From assembly GCF_020400605.1 (NCBI RefSeq), contig NZ_JAINRD010000002.1, positions 124,001 through 188,000 on the forward strand: a DNA stretch of 64,000 nt, read 5' to 3'. The stretch is from Streptomyces aculeolatus (GTDB lineage: Bacteria; Actinomycetota; Actinomycetes; Streptomycetales; Streptomycetaceae). The notes beneath the pieces were generated by a model that was not told the origin of the DNA, ran no database searches, and saw only the letters and a program-made list of their open reading frames with translations. Below, one piece after another: positions 9,349 through 18,023 of the stretch (the first letter of the stretch is position 1; every line of letters begins with the position of its first letter). The position numbers were made by a program, and so were the translations under genes.

Positions 9349-10803
9349 CTACGCGGCGCGTACGTCCCCGACCGCCTGGGCGAGGGTTGCGATGCCCTCG
9401 GCGATGGTGCGTTCCGAGAGGGTGGCGTAGCCGAAGATCAGCCCGCCCGGGCCCGCCGGGTCGAGGCGGTAGCGGGCCACGCCGCGCAGGGCGACGCCCC
9501 GGCGGGCGGCCGCGGCGACGACCGCCGCCTCGTCCAGGTCCGGGGGCAGCCAGGCCACCACGTGCTGGCCGGCCGCGACCCCGGTGGGGACCAGCTCCGG
9601 CAGACGGGCGTCGAGCGCCGCCAGCAGGGCGTCGCGGCGGCGGCGGTAGACGGGGCGCATGCGGCGCAGATGGCGGTCGAACTCGCCGCGGGCGAGGAAG
9701 TCGGCGAACGTCAGCTGGTCGATCACCGCCGAGCCGCGGTCCGCGAGCAGCTTGGCCTGCGCGACGTCGTCCACCAGGTGCGGCGGCACCAGCATCCAGC
9801 CGAGGCGCAGCCCGGGTACGAGGGTCTTGCTGGCCGTACCGCAGTAGACGACGTGCTCCGGCGCCAGGCCCTGGATCGCGCCGACGGGGGCGCGGTCGTA
9901 GCGGTACTCCGCGTCGTAGTCGTCCTCGATCACCAGCGCCCCGCGCCGCTGCGCCCAGCGGATCACCCGGGCGCGGGCTGCCGCGGACAGCACTCCGCCG
10001 GTGGGCCACTGGTGCGACGGCGTCAGCACGACGGCGTCCGCGTCGGCCTTCTCCAACTCGTCGACGAGGATGCCGTCGGACCCGACCGGGATGCCGACGA
10101 CGTCCAGCCCGGCCGCCGCGGCCAGGGGGCGGGCGTCGTCGTCGGGGGAGGGGTCCTCGACGGCCAGCCGGCGGACGCCCCGGGCCGCGAGGACCTGGAT
10201 GAGCAGCGAGACGCCCTGGCCGAACCCGCTGCAGATCACGGTGTGCCGGGGGTCGGCCGAGGTGCCGCGGACGCGGTTGAGGTAGTCGGCGAGGGCCTGG
10301 TGCAGTTCGGGGACGCCGCGGCCGTCGAGGTAGGCGAACCGCTCGTTGGGCGTGGCGGCGAAGACGGTACGCACCGAGCGCAGCCACGCGGCGCGGGGGA
10401 ACGTGGAGACGTCGGTGTGGCCGTAGCCGAAGTCGACGGCCGGCGGCGCGCCTTGCACCCGCGTGCGGGCGGGCGGGCCGGCGGGGGCCGCGGGGCGTGT
10501 GCCGCCCGCGGGGCCGCCCTGTTCCAGCGCGACCTGGGTGTAGCCGCCGGCCCGGCTGGTCAGGTAGCCCTCGGCCACGAGCTGCTGGTACGCCTCGACC
10601 ACCACCCCGCGCGACACCCCGAGGCCGGCTGCCAGCGTCCGGGTCGGCGGCAGCGACGCGCCGTGCCGCAGCCGGCCGGCCCGTACGCTCTCCCGGATCG
10701 ACGCCGCGACCTGCCGGTGCAGCGGCTCCGCGCGGGTGCGGTCCCGGTCCAGCTCGATGAGCAGGTCCTCGGCGGTGCTGGAATTGGTCCGTATTCGGGG
10801 CAT
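9349..10803 (-). CDS. MocR/PdxR-type GntR regulator with aminotransferase domain
   Basis: A 484-residue chimeric regulator. A GntR winged helix lies at about 25-92 (Leu-Pro-Pro-Thr-Arg-Thr-Leu-Ala recognition segment), then a linker, then a fold-type I aminotransferase domain from about 120. The PLP lysine is K326 in Ser-Lys-Thr-Leu, and the family hallmark Glu-Asp-Asp-Tyr-Asp-Ala-Glu-Tyr-Arg-Tyr-Asp is intact. Family members sense PLP or amino-group ligands and often activate a divergent gene. Here the divergent gene is an FAD oxidoreductase, starting 46 bases away. The gap contains TCGGACC and GGTACCGA half-sites, which could form an operator. Confidence 0.9.
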   Translation of the reverse strand: MPRIRTNSSTAEDLLIELDRDRTRAEPLHRQVAASIRESVRAGRLRHGASLPPTRTLAAGLGVSRGVVVEAYQQLVAEGYLTSRAGGYTQVALEQGGPAGGTRPAAPAGPPARTRVQGAPPAVDFGYGHTDVSTFPRAAWLRSVRTVFAATPNERFAYLDGRGVPELHQALADYLNRVRGTSADPRHTVICSGFGQGVSLLIQVLAARGVRRLAVEDPSPDDDARPLAAAAGLDVVGIPVGSDGILVDELEKADADAVVLTPSHQWPTGGVLSAAARARVIRWAQRRGALVIEDDYDAEYRYDRAPVGAIQGLAPEHVVYCGTASKTLVPGLRLGWMLVPPHLVDDVAQAKLLADRGSAVIDQLTFADFLARGEFDRHLRRMRPVYRRRRDALLAALDARLPELVPTGVAAGQHVVAWLPPDLDEAAVVAAAARRGVALRGVARYRLDPAGPGGLIFGYATLSERTIAEGIATLAQAVGDVRAA

Positions 10804-10849
10804 GGAATCGGACCTTACCGTGGGTACCGATCCGCGTCAGGCTCGGAGC

Positions 10850-12301
10850 ATGACGACAGCGACACACACCCGCACCCCTGCCGGCACCCCCGGCTCCCGC
10901 CTCGCCGCCTCCCTCGACGGCCGGCTCCTCACGCCCGGCGACGCCGGGTACGACGCGGCCCGTACCGTCTGGAACGCCATGGTCGACCGCCGCCCCCGGA
11001 TGATCGTCCGGGCGGCGGGCACCGCCGACGTACAGGCCGCGGTGCGCCACGCCCGCGAGCACGACCTCGAGATAGGCGTCCGCTGCGGCGGCCACAACGT
11101 GGCCGGCTTCGCCGTCCCCGACGACGGCCTGATGATCGACCTGACCCCCATGGGCGGCGTGCAGGTCGACCCCGAACGGCGGCGGGTGCGCGTCCAGGGC
11201 GGTGCGCTGCTCGGCGCGCTGGACCGGGCCACGCAGCCGTACGGCCTCGCCACCACCGCGGGGAACGTTTCGCACACCGGCGTCGGCGGGCTCACCCTCG
11301 GCGGCGGGATGGGGTGGCTGGCCCGGCAGTACGGGCTGGCGTGCGACAACGTCGAGTCGTTCACGGTGGTCACCGCGGACGGCGAGGTGGTGACGGCGAG
11401 CAGGACCGGGCACCCGGAGCTGTTCTGGGGGCTGCGCGGGGGCGGCGGGAACTTCGGGGTCGTGACGGAGTTCGAGTTCCGGCTGCACCGGACGGGTACG
11501 CGGACGCTGGTCGCCGAGTTCGACTTCCGCGCCGAGGACGCCGTGCCGGTGCTGGAGGGCTGGCGGGACCTGAACGCCGTCGCGCCGCGCGAGGCGAGCT
11601 TCTCGGCGTCCGTCGCCGACGGCCCGGCGGGCGGCGGGCCGGTGGCCACCGTCGGGTTCGTGTGGGTCGGCGACCCGGAGCGGGGGCGGCGGCTGCTGCC
11701 GGCGCTGCGGGCGCTCGGCCGGCCCGTCGCGACGCGGATCACCACGCCGTCGTACCTGGAACTGCAGTCCAGGGACGACTCCAGCGGCGGCCACGCCTAC
11801 CGCCGCTACTCCGCCGCCCACTACCTGCGCGGCTTCCCGACGTCGGCGATCGAGGCGTTCCTGCTGCGCGGCGCGACGGACCTGCGGGGTACGGGCTCCG
11901 GCGCCGGCGGGCCGGGGGCGGGCCTTCCGGGGGGAGGCCCGCCCGGGGCCGGTCTGCCCGGGGTCGGGCTGCAGGCGCACGGCGGGGCCATCGCCGACGT
12001 CCCCGTCGACGACGCGGCGTTCGGCCACCGCGACACGATGTTCGAGTTCGGCGCGGGGTCGCGCTGGACCGACCCGGCGGAGGACGACGCCCGCATGACC
12101 GCCGCCCGCGCCGCGGGTTCGGCGCTCGCCCCGTACGCGAACGGCGTCTACGTCAACTCCCTCGCGGCCCACGACGGCCCCCGCGGCATCCGCCGCGCCT
12201 ACCCGGCCGCCAAGCTCGCCCGGCTCGCCGCGCTGAAGGGCGTCTGGGACCCGCACAACGTCTTCCACCTCAACCAGAACATCACCCCGGCCGCCCCCTG
12301 A
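10850..12301 (+). CDS. FAD-binding oxidoreductase (PCMH/BBE type)
   Basis: A 483-residue flavoenzyme of the vanillyl-alcohol/berberine-bridge superfamily. The PCMH FAD domain (about 45-225) contains Arg-Cys-Gly-Gly-His-Asn with H82, the residue that usually bears 8-alpha-histidyl FAD, and a Gly-Gly-Leu-Thr-Leu-Gly-Gly-Gly-Met loop. The C-terminus ends in the BBE-like segment Leu-Lys-Gly-Val-Trp-Asp-Pro-His-Asn. The second covalent Cys position of bicovalent enzymes is a Ser/Val region here, so attachment is probably single. Near residues 348-372 there is a Gly/Pro-rich insertion. The gene is divergent from, and likely controlled by, the MocR gene. The substrate is unknown. Confidence 0.87.
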   Translation: MTTATHTRTPAGTPGSRLAASLDGRLLTPGDAGYDAARTVWNAMVDRRPRMIVRAAGTADVQAAVRHAREHDLEIGVRCGGHNVAGFAVPDDGLMIDLTPMGGVQVDPERRRVRVQGGALLGALDRATQPYGLATTAGNVSHTGVGGLTLGGGMGWLARQYGLACDNVESFTVVTADGEVVTASRTGHPELFWGLRGGGGNFGVVTEFEFRLHRTGTRTLVAEFDFRAEDAVPVLEGWRDLNAVAPREASFSASVADGPAGGGPVATVGFVWVGDPERGRRLLPALRALGRPVATRITTPSYLELQSRDDSSGGHAYRRYSAAHYLRGFPTSAIEAFLLRGATDLRGTGSGAGGPGAGLPGGGPPGAGLPGVGLQAHGGAIADVPVDDAAFGHRDTMFEFGAGSRWTDPAEDDARMTAARAAGSALAPYANGVYVNSLAAHDGPRGIRRAYPAAKLARLAALKGVWDPHNVFHLNQNITPAAP

Positions 12302-12391
12302 AACCGCGGCCGGCCGCGGGCTCAGGGAGCGGATGCCGGGCACCGAACCCGGCTCCGGCGTCCGGCGCGGGCCCGTGACGCTCTGTTCCGT

Positions 12392-12721
12392 ATGCCGTGG
12401 CACGTGCCAGACTCGGACAATGGCCCTCGATTCCACGATCCCCGGCTGGAGTCGGAATACCGGGCCGGTGGGCCGGAACGCAGTTGCCTGACCCTGATCG
12501 CCTGGGTGGCCGTGGCCCGGCTCGTCCACATTCCCACCGCGTTCTTCCTGGACGCCCACGGGGTGCGGGACGGGCGCGGGATCCTCCTCAACGCGGCGAT
12601 CAGCGCGGTCGTATCGGCCCTCCTGGTGACGATCCCGCTGCGTCTCTATTTCGGCCGCAAGAAGGAGAGGCACATCCTTTCGCGTTCGGCCCGCGCGTAC
12701 CGGAACCGGCAGGCGGAGTGA
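12392..12721 (+). CDS. Small hypothetical membrane protein
   Basis: A 109-residue protein of unknown function. Residues 1-30 are polar. There are two hydrophobic segments at about 33-52 and 65-85, followed by a basic tail (Arg-Lys-Lys-Glu-Arg), which suggests two membrane spans with a cytoplasmic C-terminus, similar in plan to the DUF4229 group. No strong ribosome binding site precedes ATG 12392, so the true start may be internal. Confidence 0.5.
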   Translation: MPWHVPDSDNGPRFHDPRLESEYRAGGPERSCLTLIAWVAVARLVHIPTAFFLDAHGVRDGRGILLNAAISAVVSALLVTIPLRLYFGRKKERHILSRSARAYRNRQAE

Positions 12722-12768
12722 CGGCGGCTCCCCGCCGGCCCGCCTCGCCAGGGCCTAGCATGCGCGGC

Positions 12769-13206
12769 ATGGCCATCAGACTCGAGAACGTCGGCATCGC
12801 GGTCCGCGACATCGAAGCGGCGATCTCCTTCTTCACCGACCTCGGCCTCACGGTCCTCGGGCGTGACACGGTCAGCGGCGAGTGGACGGACACCGCCGTC
12901 GGCCTCGACGGCAACCACGCCAGGATCGCGATGCTCCAGACACCGGACGGCCAGGGCCGCCTCGAACTCTTCGAGTACATCCACCCCGAAGCGATCGAGA
13001 CGGACCCCACCCTTCCCAACGAGATCGGCATGCACCGCGTAGCCTTCAAGGTCGACGACATCGACGAAGCCCTGGAGGCGGCCGCACGGCACGGCTGCCG
13101 TCCGCTGCGCGGCGTGGCGACCTACGAGGACGTCTACAAGCTCACGTACGTCCGCGGACCCAGCGGCATCCTCGTGATGCTGGCCGAGGAGCTGAAGAAG
13201 GACTGA
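12769..13206 (+). CDS. VOC-family (glyoxalase/bleomycin-resistance fold) protein
   Basis: A 145-residue metal-binding-fold protein. Two beta-alpha-beta-beta-beta units are visible: an N-terminal Asn-Val-Gly-Ile-Ala-Val-Arg-Asp-Ile-Glu strand/helix start, then Met-His-Arg-Val-Ala-Phe-Lys-Val-Asp-Asp-Ile. Candidate metal ligands are Glu at the end of the first unit (Leu-Glu-Leu-Phe-Glu-Tyr) and His in the second. ATG 12760, three codons earlier, is an equally possible start. Such proteins are dioxygenases, isomerases, glyoxalases or antibiotic binders; nothing nearby decides which. Confidence 0.8.
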   Translation: MAIRLENVGIAVRDIEAAISFFTDLGLTVLGRDTVSGEWTDTAVGLDGNHARIAMLQTPDGQGRLELFEYIHPEAIETDPTLPNEIGMHRVAFKVDDIDEALEAAARHGCRPLRGVATYEDVYKLTYVRGPSGILVMLAEELKKD

Positions 13207-13225
13207 CGGCCGCTCAGGGCCGGCT

Positions 13226-14131
13226 CTACGGCGCGCACTTGCCCCCGGCGCCCTTGCCGGCGGCCCAGCTGACGCCTCCGACCAGGTGCTTGACGAGGTA
13301 GTTGTCGCCGCCGTTCGCCGCGTACGACTCGGGGAAGTGGCCCATCCCGGTCACCCAGACGCGGCCGCCGTCGTACGGCTTGCACCAGGAGATCGGGTGG
13401 TCCTCGCCCATGGCGTTCGGACCGGGGTCGTAGGACTCCTCGTCGAGCGTCGCCAGCACATGCGCGTCGCCGCGGACGCTGCGGGCGAAGTTGTAGTGCT
13501 CGTCGCCGAAGGAGAACTCCTTGGGGAGGCCGCGGGTCGAGGGGTGGCGGCGGTCGGCGACCCGCACCGTGGCGACGTTGTTCAGGTCGCTGGCGGCGTG
13601 ACCGGGCATCAGCGTGCCGACCGCGCTGTCCTTCCCGCCGTCCCACCAGTCCCAGGTGGTGACGCCGGCGCCCATGTCGACCGCGTTGTGGTTGGCGGCG
13701 ATCCCGCCCCCGGCGTTGACGAACCCCCGGATCGCGGCGCGCTGCTCCTCGTCCCACAGCGGGCCGGGGCGGCCCCCGCCGAGCCACTGCGACGAGGCGT
13801 TGAAGAGGAAGATCGCGTCGTACTGGGCCAGGTTCTCCTCGGTGAAGACGCGCGGGTTCGCGTCGGGGTGGTCGCAGTTGCCGACGGCTCCGCCGAGCCC
13901 GTCGCAGTCCTCCCGCACCCACGCGATCCCGGCCTTGTCCAGCGCGTTCTGGATGTGGCCGATGCCGCCGTCGATCGCGCCGGCGTGGCGGTAGCCGGTG
14001 GTCCCGGTGTAGATCAGAACCTTCGACTCGGCCTCGTCCTCCGCCCCGGCGGGCCCGGCCGACGTCGCCAGCAGCCCGAGCGCGGCCACCCCCAACAACG
14101 CGCGTTGAACGCCAGATCGTCCGTAACGCAT
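13226..14131 (-). CDS. Secreted ThuA-domain protein
   Basis: A 301-residue protein with a clear signal peptide (residues 1-30, ending Ala-Gly-Pro-Ala-Gly-Ala). It is followed by a ThuA-like, glutamine-amidotransferase-fold domain: Val-Leu-Ile-Tyr-Thr-Gly-Thr-Thr-Gly-Tyr-Arg-His near the start and Trp-Val-Thr-Gly-Met-Gly-His near the end are family signatures. ThuA domains are linked to trehalose/sugar use and occur alone or fused to glycosidases. GAGGGGAG precedes ATG 14131. It faces the VOC gene convergently. Confidence 0.87.
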   Translation of the reverse strand: MRYGRSGVQRALLGVAALGLLATSAGPAGAEDEAESKVLIYTGTTGYRHAGAIDGGIGHIQNALDKAGIAWVREDCDGLGGAVGNCDHPDANPRVFTEENLAQYDAIFLFNASSQWLGGGRPGPLWDEEQRAAIRGFVNAGGGIAANHNAVDMGAGVTTWDWWDGGKDSAVGTLMPGHAASDLNNVATVRVADRRHPSTRGLPKEFSFGDEHYNFARSVRGDAHVLATLDEESYDPGPNAMGEDHPISWCKPYDGGRVWVTGMGHFPESYAANGGDNYLVKHLVGGVSWAAGKGAGGKCAP

Positions 14132-14522
14132 GACACTCCCCTCGCCTCCATGTCCCCACCCACTACCGCCCCTTTCCCCGCACATGTCAAGACGGCGCCC
14201 CCCGGCCCCGCGACACACGACGGATGCCCCACCGCAGGTCAGCGCACAACCCGGCGCCACACCCCGCCACCGCCGGAACACCTGCTCCCCGGCGCTGATC
14301 TCACCCATCGGTCGGGGGCGGGAGGCTCGCAAGCCCTGACATCCGACGGGGTCGCTTCCTGGCCGACACGACGCACTCGTTCCGGACGTCCGGACCCTCT
14401 CCGCCGGCGCGGGATCAGTACGGTGATGCCTCAACCTCCGACCAGGCCCGAAAGAAAAGGCCTTAAGGCGTGTCCGGCAAATGGCCTCTGCGAAGCTGCG
14501 GTGCGGTGATCATTGGAGGGTC
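14132..14522. other. Gene-free stretch between divergent genes
   Basis: This 391-base interval lies between the divergent starts of the ThuA-domain gene and the 109-residue hypothetical. It is C/A-rich near the ThuA gene. I see no convincing coding frame, repeat or RNA; it presumably holds both promoters. Confidence 0.5.
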
Positions 14523-14852
14523 ATGGGAATCGAGCTTGAACTGCACTCGGGGAGACCCCGCAAGGGTTCGTCTCGGGCGACGTTGCTCCGCGGGTCGTAC
14601 GCGCACGGTGATGCGCTTGCGCGTGCGCTGAGCGCGCTCGACCGCAACCGCTCCGGCAAGTTGGGCTGGGTCGACCCGTATGGGGACACCTTCTTCAACG
14701 AGCAGGAAGCCGAAGTCGCCCGTCAGGAGGTCGCCGCCCTGGTCCGCGAGTGCTCGGACGAGCGGCAGCGCGCGGCACTCCTCGACCTTGACCGGCTCCT
14801 GGAAGCGTGCGCCGCGACGCCGGGCAGCTATCTGTGGTTCATGGGTGACTGA
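14523..14852 (+). CDS. Hypothetical protein
   Basis: A 109-residue soluble, acidic protein I do not recognise. ATG 14523 follows GGAGGG at a good distance, so I prefer it over the in-frame start 14 codons earlier. The sequence is helical (Asn-Glu-Gln-Glu-Ala-Glu-Val-Ala-Arg-Gln-Glu-Val), has two Leu-rich helices at about 30-45 and 70-95, and contains no cysteine cluster except one Cys in each half. Nothing adjacent explains its role. Confidence 0.6.
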   Translation: MGIELELHSGRPRKGSSRATLLRGSYAHGDALARALSALDRNRSGKLGWVDPYGDTFFNEQEAEVARQEVAALVRECSDERQRAALLDLDRLLEACAATPGSYLWFMGD

Positions 14853-15084
14853 GCCGGTCAATGATTGGTCTTGCGGCGGGCAGAGGTGAGTTGTCTGCGC
14901 CTTCGTCCCCGGGCTCGCCGAGGACTGATCTGCAGGCTTCCAGCGTTGCCCTGGCGTTCCACAAGACGAGTATCCAGAAAACGCCCCGACCGTAGGCGAG
15001 TTGCCCGGGGTGAACCGAGGCAGCCGCGTCACCACCTCGGGCTGGAGCAGACGGCAGGGACGGCGCGTCCGGGGGAGCACACCA

Positions 15085-15468
15085 CTACTTTGCGGACATG
15101 ACCTCGTGGCCAGGGCCGGGAGGAGTCGGTTCCGGTGCTTCGGGTTCGCTCCGCTTGAACCCGGAGCGGCAGCGTTCCACCTGGTCGGCCACCTGCTCCA
15201 TGAACCATCGCATGATCTCGTAGGGGATGACGTGCTCGGCCGGGCCGTATACGCAGACGGTCGGCTCTGCAGCAGGGGCCTCGTCGGGGATCAGCGCCAC
15301 CAGGAATGCCGGTCCGGGTAGATGGGTCGCCGCGTCGGGGGTCTCAGCCCACGAGGCCGGCGCCGGCGCGGCCTCGCTCAGCTCCACTGCCCAGGAGCTG
15401 TCGGGCAAGGTGTAGTGGAACTGGACGGCGTAGTGACGACCTGCGTGTTCTCTCACCTCTGCCGGCAT
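15085..15468 (-). CDS. Hypothetical protein
   Basis: A 127-residue protein of unknown function. The N-terminus has an alternating pattern (His-Tyr-Ala-Val-Gln-Phe-His-Tyr) suggesting beta strands. The middle is Ala/Pro-rich, and the last 25 residues are Pro/Glu-rich and likely disordered. No strong ribosome binding site is seen before ATG 15468. Codon use is typical of the host. Confidence 0.5.
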   Translation of the reverse strand: MPAEVREHAGRHYAVQFHYTLPDSSWAVELSEAAPAPASWAETPDAATHLPGPAFLVALIPDEAPAAEPTVCVYGPAEHVIPYEIMRWFMEQVADQVERCRSGFKRSEPEAPEPTPPGPGHEVMSAK

Positions 15469-15506
15469 GACGGCAGGTTGCCACAGCGCGCGGTCAGAGG
15501 CTCAAG

Positions 15507-16142
15507 TCAGGGTGTGGTCTCGGTGCTTGGGCAGGTGTTCTCGTCGAAGGTTCCGCGGACTTCGTCCCCGCACAGCACCATCACCCACTCCAGGGCGAGC
15601 GAGTAACGGGCTTGCGGGTTTCCCTCGACCGTGTAGTCGATCCATGCCCGATCGATCACGCCGCCGCGGCCGTCGACCTCGGCGACGAACAGCAACTCGG
15701 TGAATCCGTGGTCGTCCTTCCCGGATTCACTGCACGGACGCGTGATGCGCAGGCCCGGATGGAAGCTCTTGTACGTTCCCCTCATGCGGAGGCCGGTCCC
15801 GGTGTCCGGGTCGACGAATTCCGGAGGAGCGCCCCGAGCGGAGATGATGCCGCTCGTGTTCCTGTGCACATCCCGCAGTTCAAGGGTGACATCGAGTGGA
15901 CGCACCGGCGCCTCGTAGCGGATTCGGCTGATGGTGACCTCGCGTCCGGTGGTGGTGCACAGGAAGTAGGAGCCGAATGAGCCCACCCAGGGGTGTTGCT
16001 CCGGTGCCTCCATGACGATCCGGCCGCCGGAGGCCTGGGCACTGAGAACTCCCGCCCCGGAGGGGTACTTCCTTGCGTCGGCAGCCGAGGAGAGGACCAG
16101 CACGGCGGTGAGGGCTCCGGCCGCGAGCGGGATCGGTCTCAC
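15507..16142 (-). CDS. Hypothetical secreted protein
   Basis: A 211-residue protein starting with GTG. Residues 1-23 form a signal peptide (Leu-Ala-Ala-Gly-Ala-Leu-Thr-Ala-Val-Leu-Val-Leu-Ser-Ser-Ala-Ala-Asp-Ala). The mature part is rich in predicted beta strands and has four Cys (two in Cys-Thr-Thr-Thr and Pro-Cys-Ser-Glu segments, two near the C-terminus) that could form disulfides outside the cell. No family is recognised. Its start lies 25 bases from the stop of the TetR gene on the same strand, so read-through expression is possible. Confidence 0.6.
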   Translation of the reverse strand: MRPIPLAAGALTAVLVLSSAADARKYPSGAGVLSAQASGGRIVMEAPEQHPWVGSFGSYFLCTTTGREVTISRIRYEAPVRPLDVTLELRDVHRNTSGIISARGAPPEFVDPDTGTGLRMRGTYKSFHPGLRITRPCSESGKDDHGFTELLFVAEVDGRGGVIDRAWIDYTVEGNPQARYSLALEWVMVLCGDEVRGTFDENTCPSTETTP

Positions 16143-16167
16143 GCGTCCGAGTCTTCCACGGTCGGGG

Positions 16168-16752
16168 TTACGGGCGGTAGGAGCGGACCAGGCGGGCCAG
16201 GTGGGTGCCGGCGAGGTCCAGCGGGGTCGTGCTCCGGGTGATCTGGGCGGTCATCTCGGCGCCTTCGAAGGTGCTGACCACCGTGTGGGCGAGGTCGCTC
16301 GCGGTGTCGTCGTCCATGCCGGCGGCCGTGAGCCTGTCGCGGACGATGCCGTGCCAGTTCGCGAAGGCGCGCTCGGCGGCGTCGCGGACCTGCGGCAGGC
16401 GGCGCGCGCTCGCCAATGCGGTGGTGGTGACGGGGCATCCGTCCATCCACTCGGAATCGCGCATGCCGGTGGCGAGTTCGCGGGCGCAGGCGACCATCGC
16501 GTCCGCCGGGTCGTCCTCGCTTGTCATGGCGGTGCGCAGCAGCTCCGCGAACTCGCGGTCGCCGTGGCCTATCGCCTCGACGGCAAGGTCGACCTTGCCG
16601 CCCGGGAAGAAGTGGTACACCGAGCCCAACGTGGCCTCGGCCTCCCGGGAGATGTCCTTGAGGCCCGTCCCCTCGTAGCCCTGCCGCTGCATCAGCCTCG
16701 ACGTGGCGCGGACGATGCGCTCCCTGGTGCCGACCTCGTGCTTGGTTCGCAT
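16168..16752 (-). CDS. TetR/AcrR-family regulator
   Basis: A 194-residue regulator. The N-terminal HTH (about 8-55) is canonical: Arg-Glu-Arg-Ile-Val-Arg-Ala-Thr, then Gly-Leu-Lys-Asp-Ile, then Leu-Gly-Ser-Val-Tyr-His-Phe-Phe-Pro-Gly-Gly-Lys. The C-terminal ligand domain is all-alpha and resembles the LmrA/YxaF-like group. It is divergent from an imine-reductase-like gene. Two near-identical operator-like sites lie between them, so autorepression plus control of the reductase is the simplest reading. Confidence 0.9.
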   Translation of the reverse strand: MRTKHEVGTRERIVRATSRLMQRQGYEGTGLKDISREAEATLGSVYHFFPGGKVDLAVEAIGHGDREFAELLRTAMTSEDDPADAMVACARELATGMRDSEWMDGCPVTTTALASARRLPQVRDAAERAFANWHGIVRDRLTAAGMDDDTASDLAHTVVSTFEGAEMTAQITRSTTPLDLAGTHLARLVRSYRP

Positions 16753-16767
16753 ACGGCCCAGCGTACT

Positions 16768-16832
16768 GGATAGAGCGTTCGTTCTAGTGCTCTGCTAGGG
16801 TCGGCCGGGACTGGATAGAACGTTCATTTTAG
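16768..16832. promoter_or_regulatory. Two tandem TetR operator-like sites
   Basis: Two copies of GGATAGARCGTTCRTTYTAG, at 16768-16787 and 16813-16832, lie 45 bases apart in the divergent promoter region. Each holds an imperfect palindrome of the form TAGARCG...TCTA. The second copy ends 14 bases before ATG 16847, overlapping the likely transcription start of the reductase gene. Binding by the adjacent TetR protein is inferred. Confidence 0.65.
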
Positions 16833-16846
16833 TCGTGGGAGTCGTC

Positions 16847-17707
16847 ATGCCTGAAACCTCCGTCACCGTCATCGGCCTGGGCCCCATGGGCCGTGCGATG
16901 GCCTCCGCCTACCTCGACCGCGGGTACGAGGTGACCCTGTGGAACCGCACGGCAGCCCGTGCGGACGGGCTGGTCGCCCGCGGCGCCCGGTTGGCCGGCA
17001 GCGTCGACGAGGCCCTGCGGGCCAATGAACTCGTGGTGCTCAGCCTCACCGACTACGACGCGGTGTACGCGATCCTCGAACAGGCGCCGCAGGCGCTGAG
17101 CGGGCGCACCCTCGCCAACCTCACCTCCGACACCCCGGCGAAGGCGCGCGAGAGCGCCGCGTGGCTCGCCGAGCGCGGCGCCGTGCAGATCACCGGAGGC
17201 GTCCAGACCCCGCCGCCGGGAATCGGCAGCGCGGATGCGGCAACGTACTACAGCGGCCCCGCCGACGCGGTCGAAAGGCACCGGGCCGCCCTGGAGGTGC
17301 TGACCAGCATCGACTACCTCGGCGACGACCCCGGCCTCGCGGCGCTCTACTACCAGATCGGGATCGACATGTTCTGGACGGGCCTTGTCGGCTACCTGCA
17401 CGGCCAGGCGGTGGCCGCGGCCAACGGCATCCCCGCCGAACAGTTCCTCGCACAGGCGGTGAAGACCATGGACTTCGGGTACTTCCTGGAGTTCTACGCA
17501 CCACGCATCGACGCCGCGAACCACGAAGGCGACGTCGACAACGTGGGCATGGCCGTGGCCAGCCTGACCCATGTCGTGCACACGGCCGAGGAGTCGGGCG
17601 TCGACGCGTCCGTCCCGGCCGCGGTCCTCGACCTGTTCCGCCGCGCAGTCGCCGCAGGCCGCGAACGCGACAGCCTGACCAGCCTCATCGAGGTGCTCAA
17701 GCAGTAG
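16847..17707 (+). CDS. NAD(P)-dependent oxidoreductase, imine-reductase/6PGDH-like
   Basis: A 286-residue dehydrogenase. The Rossmann motif Gly-Leu-Gly-Pro-Met-Gly is at 10-15, with Trp-Asn-Arg-Thr marking an NADP(H)-preferring loop. The C-terminal helical domain carries Leu-Tyr-Tyr-Gln-Ile-Gly-Ile-Asp-Met-Phe, like the dimerising helix of imine reductases and beta-hydroxyacid dehydrogenases. The usual catalytic Lys of beta-hydroxyacid dehydrogenases is not obvious, which favours the imine reductase branch. GGGAG precedes ATG 16847. Expression is probably controlled by the divergent TetR gene. Confidence 0.82.
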   Translation: MPETSVTVIGLGPMGRAMASAYLDRGYEVTLWNRTAARADGLVARGARLAGSVDEALRANELVVLSLTDYDAVYAILEQAPQALSGRTLANLTSDTPAKARESAAWLAERGAVQITGGVQTPPPGIGSADAATYYSGPADAVERHRAALEVLTSIDYLGDDPGLAALYYQIGIDMFWTGLVGYLHGQAVAAANGIPAEQFLAQAVKTMDFGYFLEFYAPRIDAANHEGDVDNVGMAVASLTHVVHTAEESGVDASVPAAVLDLFRRAVAAGRERDSLTSLIEVLKQ

Positions 17708-17880
17708 TCCGCCGAGCCGCGCGCCCCCGCGGCACGCAGCGGCCGATGTCCGCTAAGCCGTGCGCCCACCACGCGCCGACGCGTGCGGTAAGGGAAGCGC
17801 TTCGGATGCCCGCGCGAGGACCCCGTCCCACAATCCCGAGGCAGACGCACCTCTCTTCGAAGGACAACGTGGGAGGGTCC

Positions 17881-18006
17881 ATGGTTCGGCGAATCAGACG
17901 ACGATCCGTTCTGCAGGGCACGGTCGAGGCGGCCGCGGCGGTCGCGGGGAGCGCGGTCCTCGGAGCAGAGGCCGCCGCGGCCCCGAACCCGCGGTTGACG
18001 TGCTGA
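17881..18006 (+). pseudogene. Orphan twin-arginine signal peptide (gene remnant)
   Basis: A 41-codon frame with a good GGAGG ribosome binding site six bases before ATG. It begins with a Tat-type signal (Arg-Arg-x-Ser-Val-Leu-Gln-Gly, then an Ala/Val-rich core ending Ala-Ala-Ala-Ala-Pro) and stops almost at once (Pro-Arg-Leu-Thr-Cys-stop). The body of the exported protein is missing, and selB ends 18 bases further on. I read it as the 5' remnant of a deleted Tat-secreted protein. The alternative is a real micropeptide, which is less likely. Confidence 0.55.
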
Positions 18007-18023
18007 CGGCCCTCGGCTCTCCG

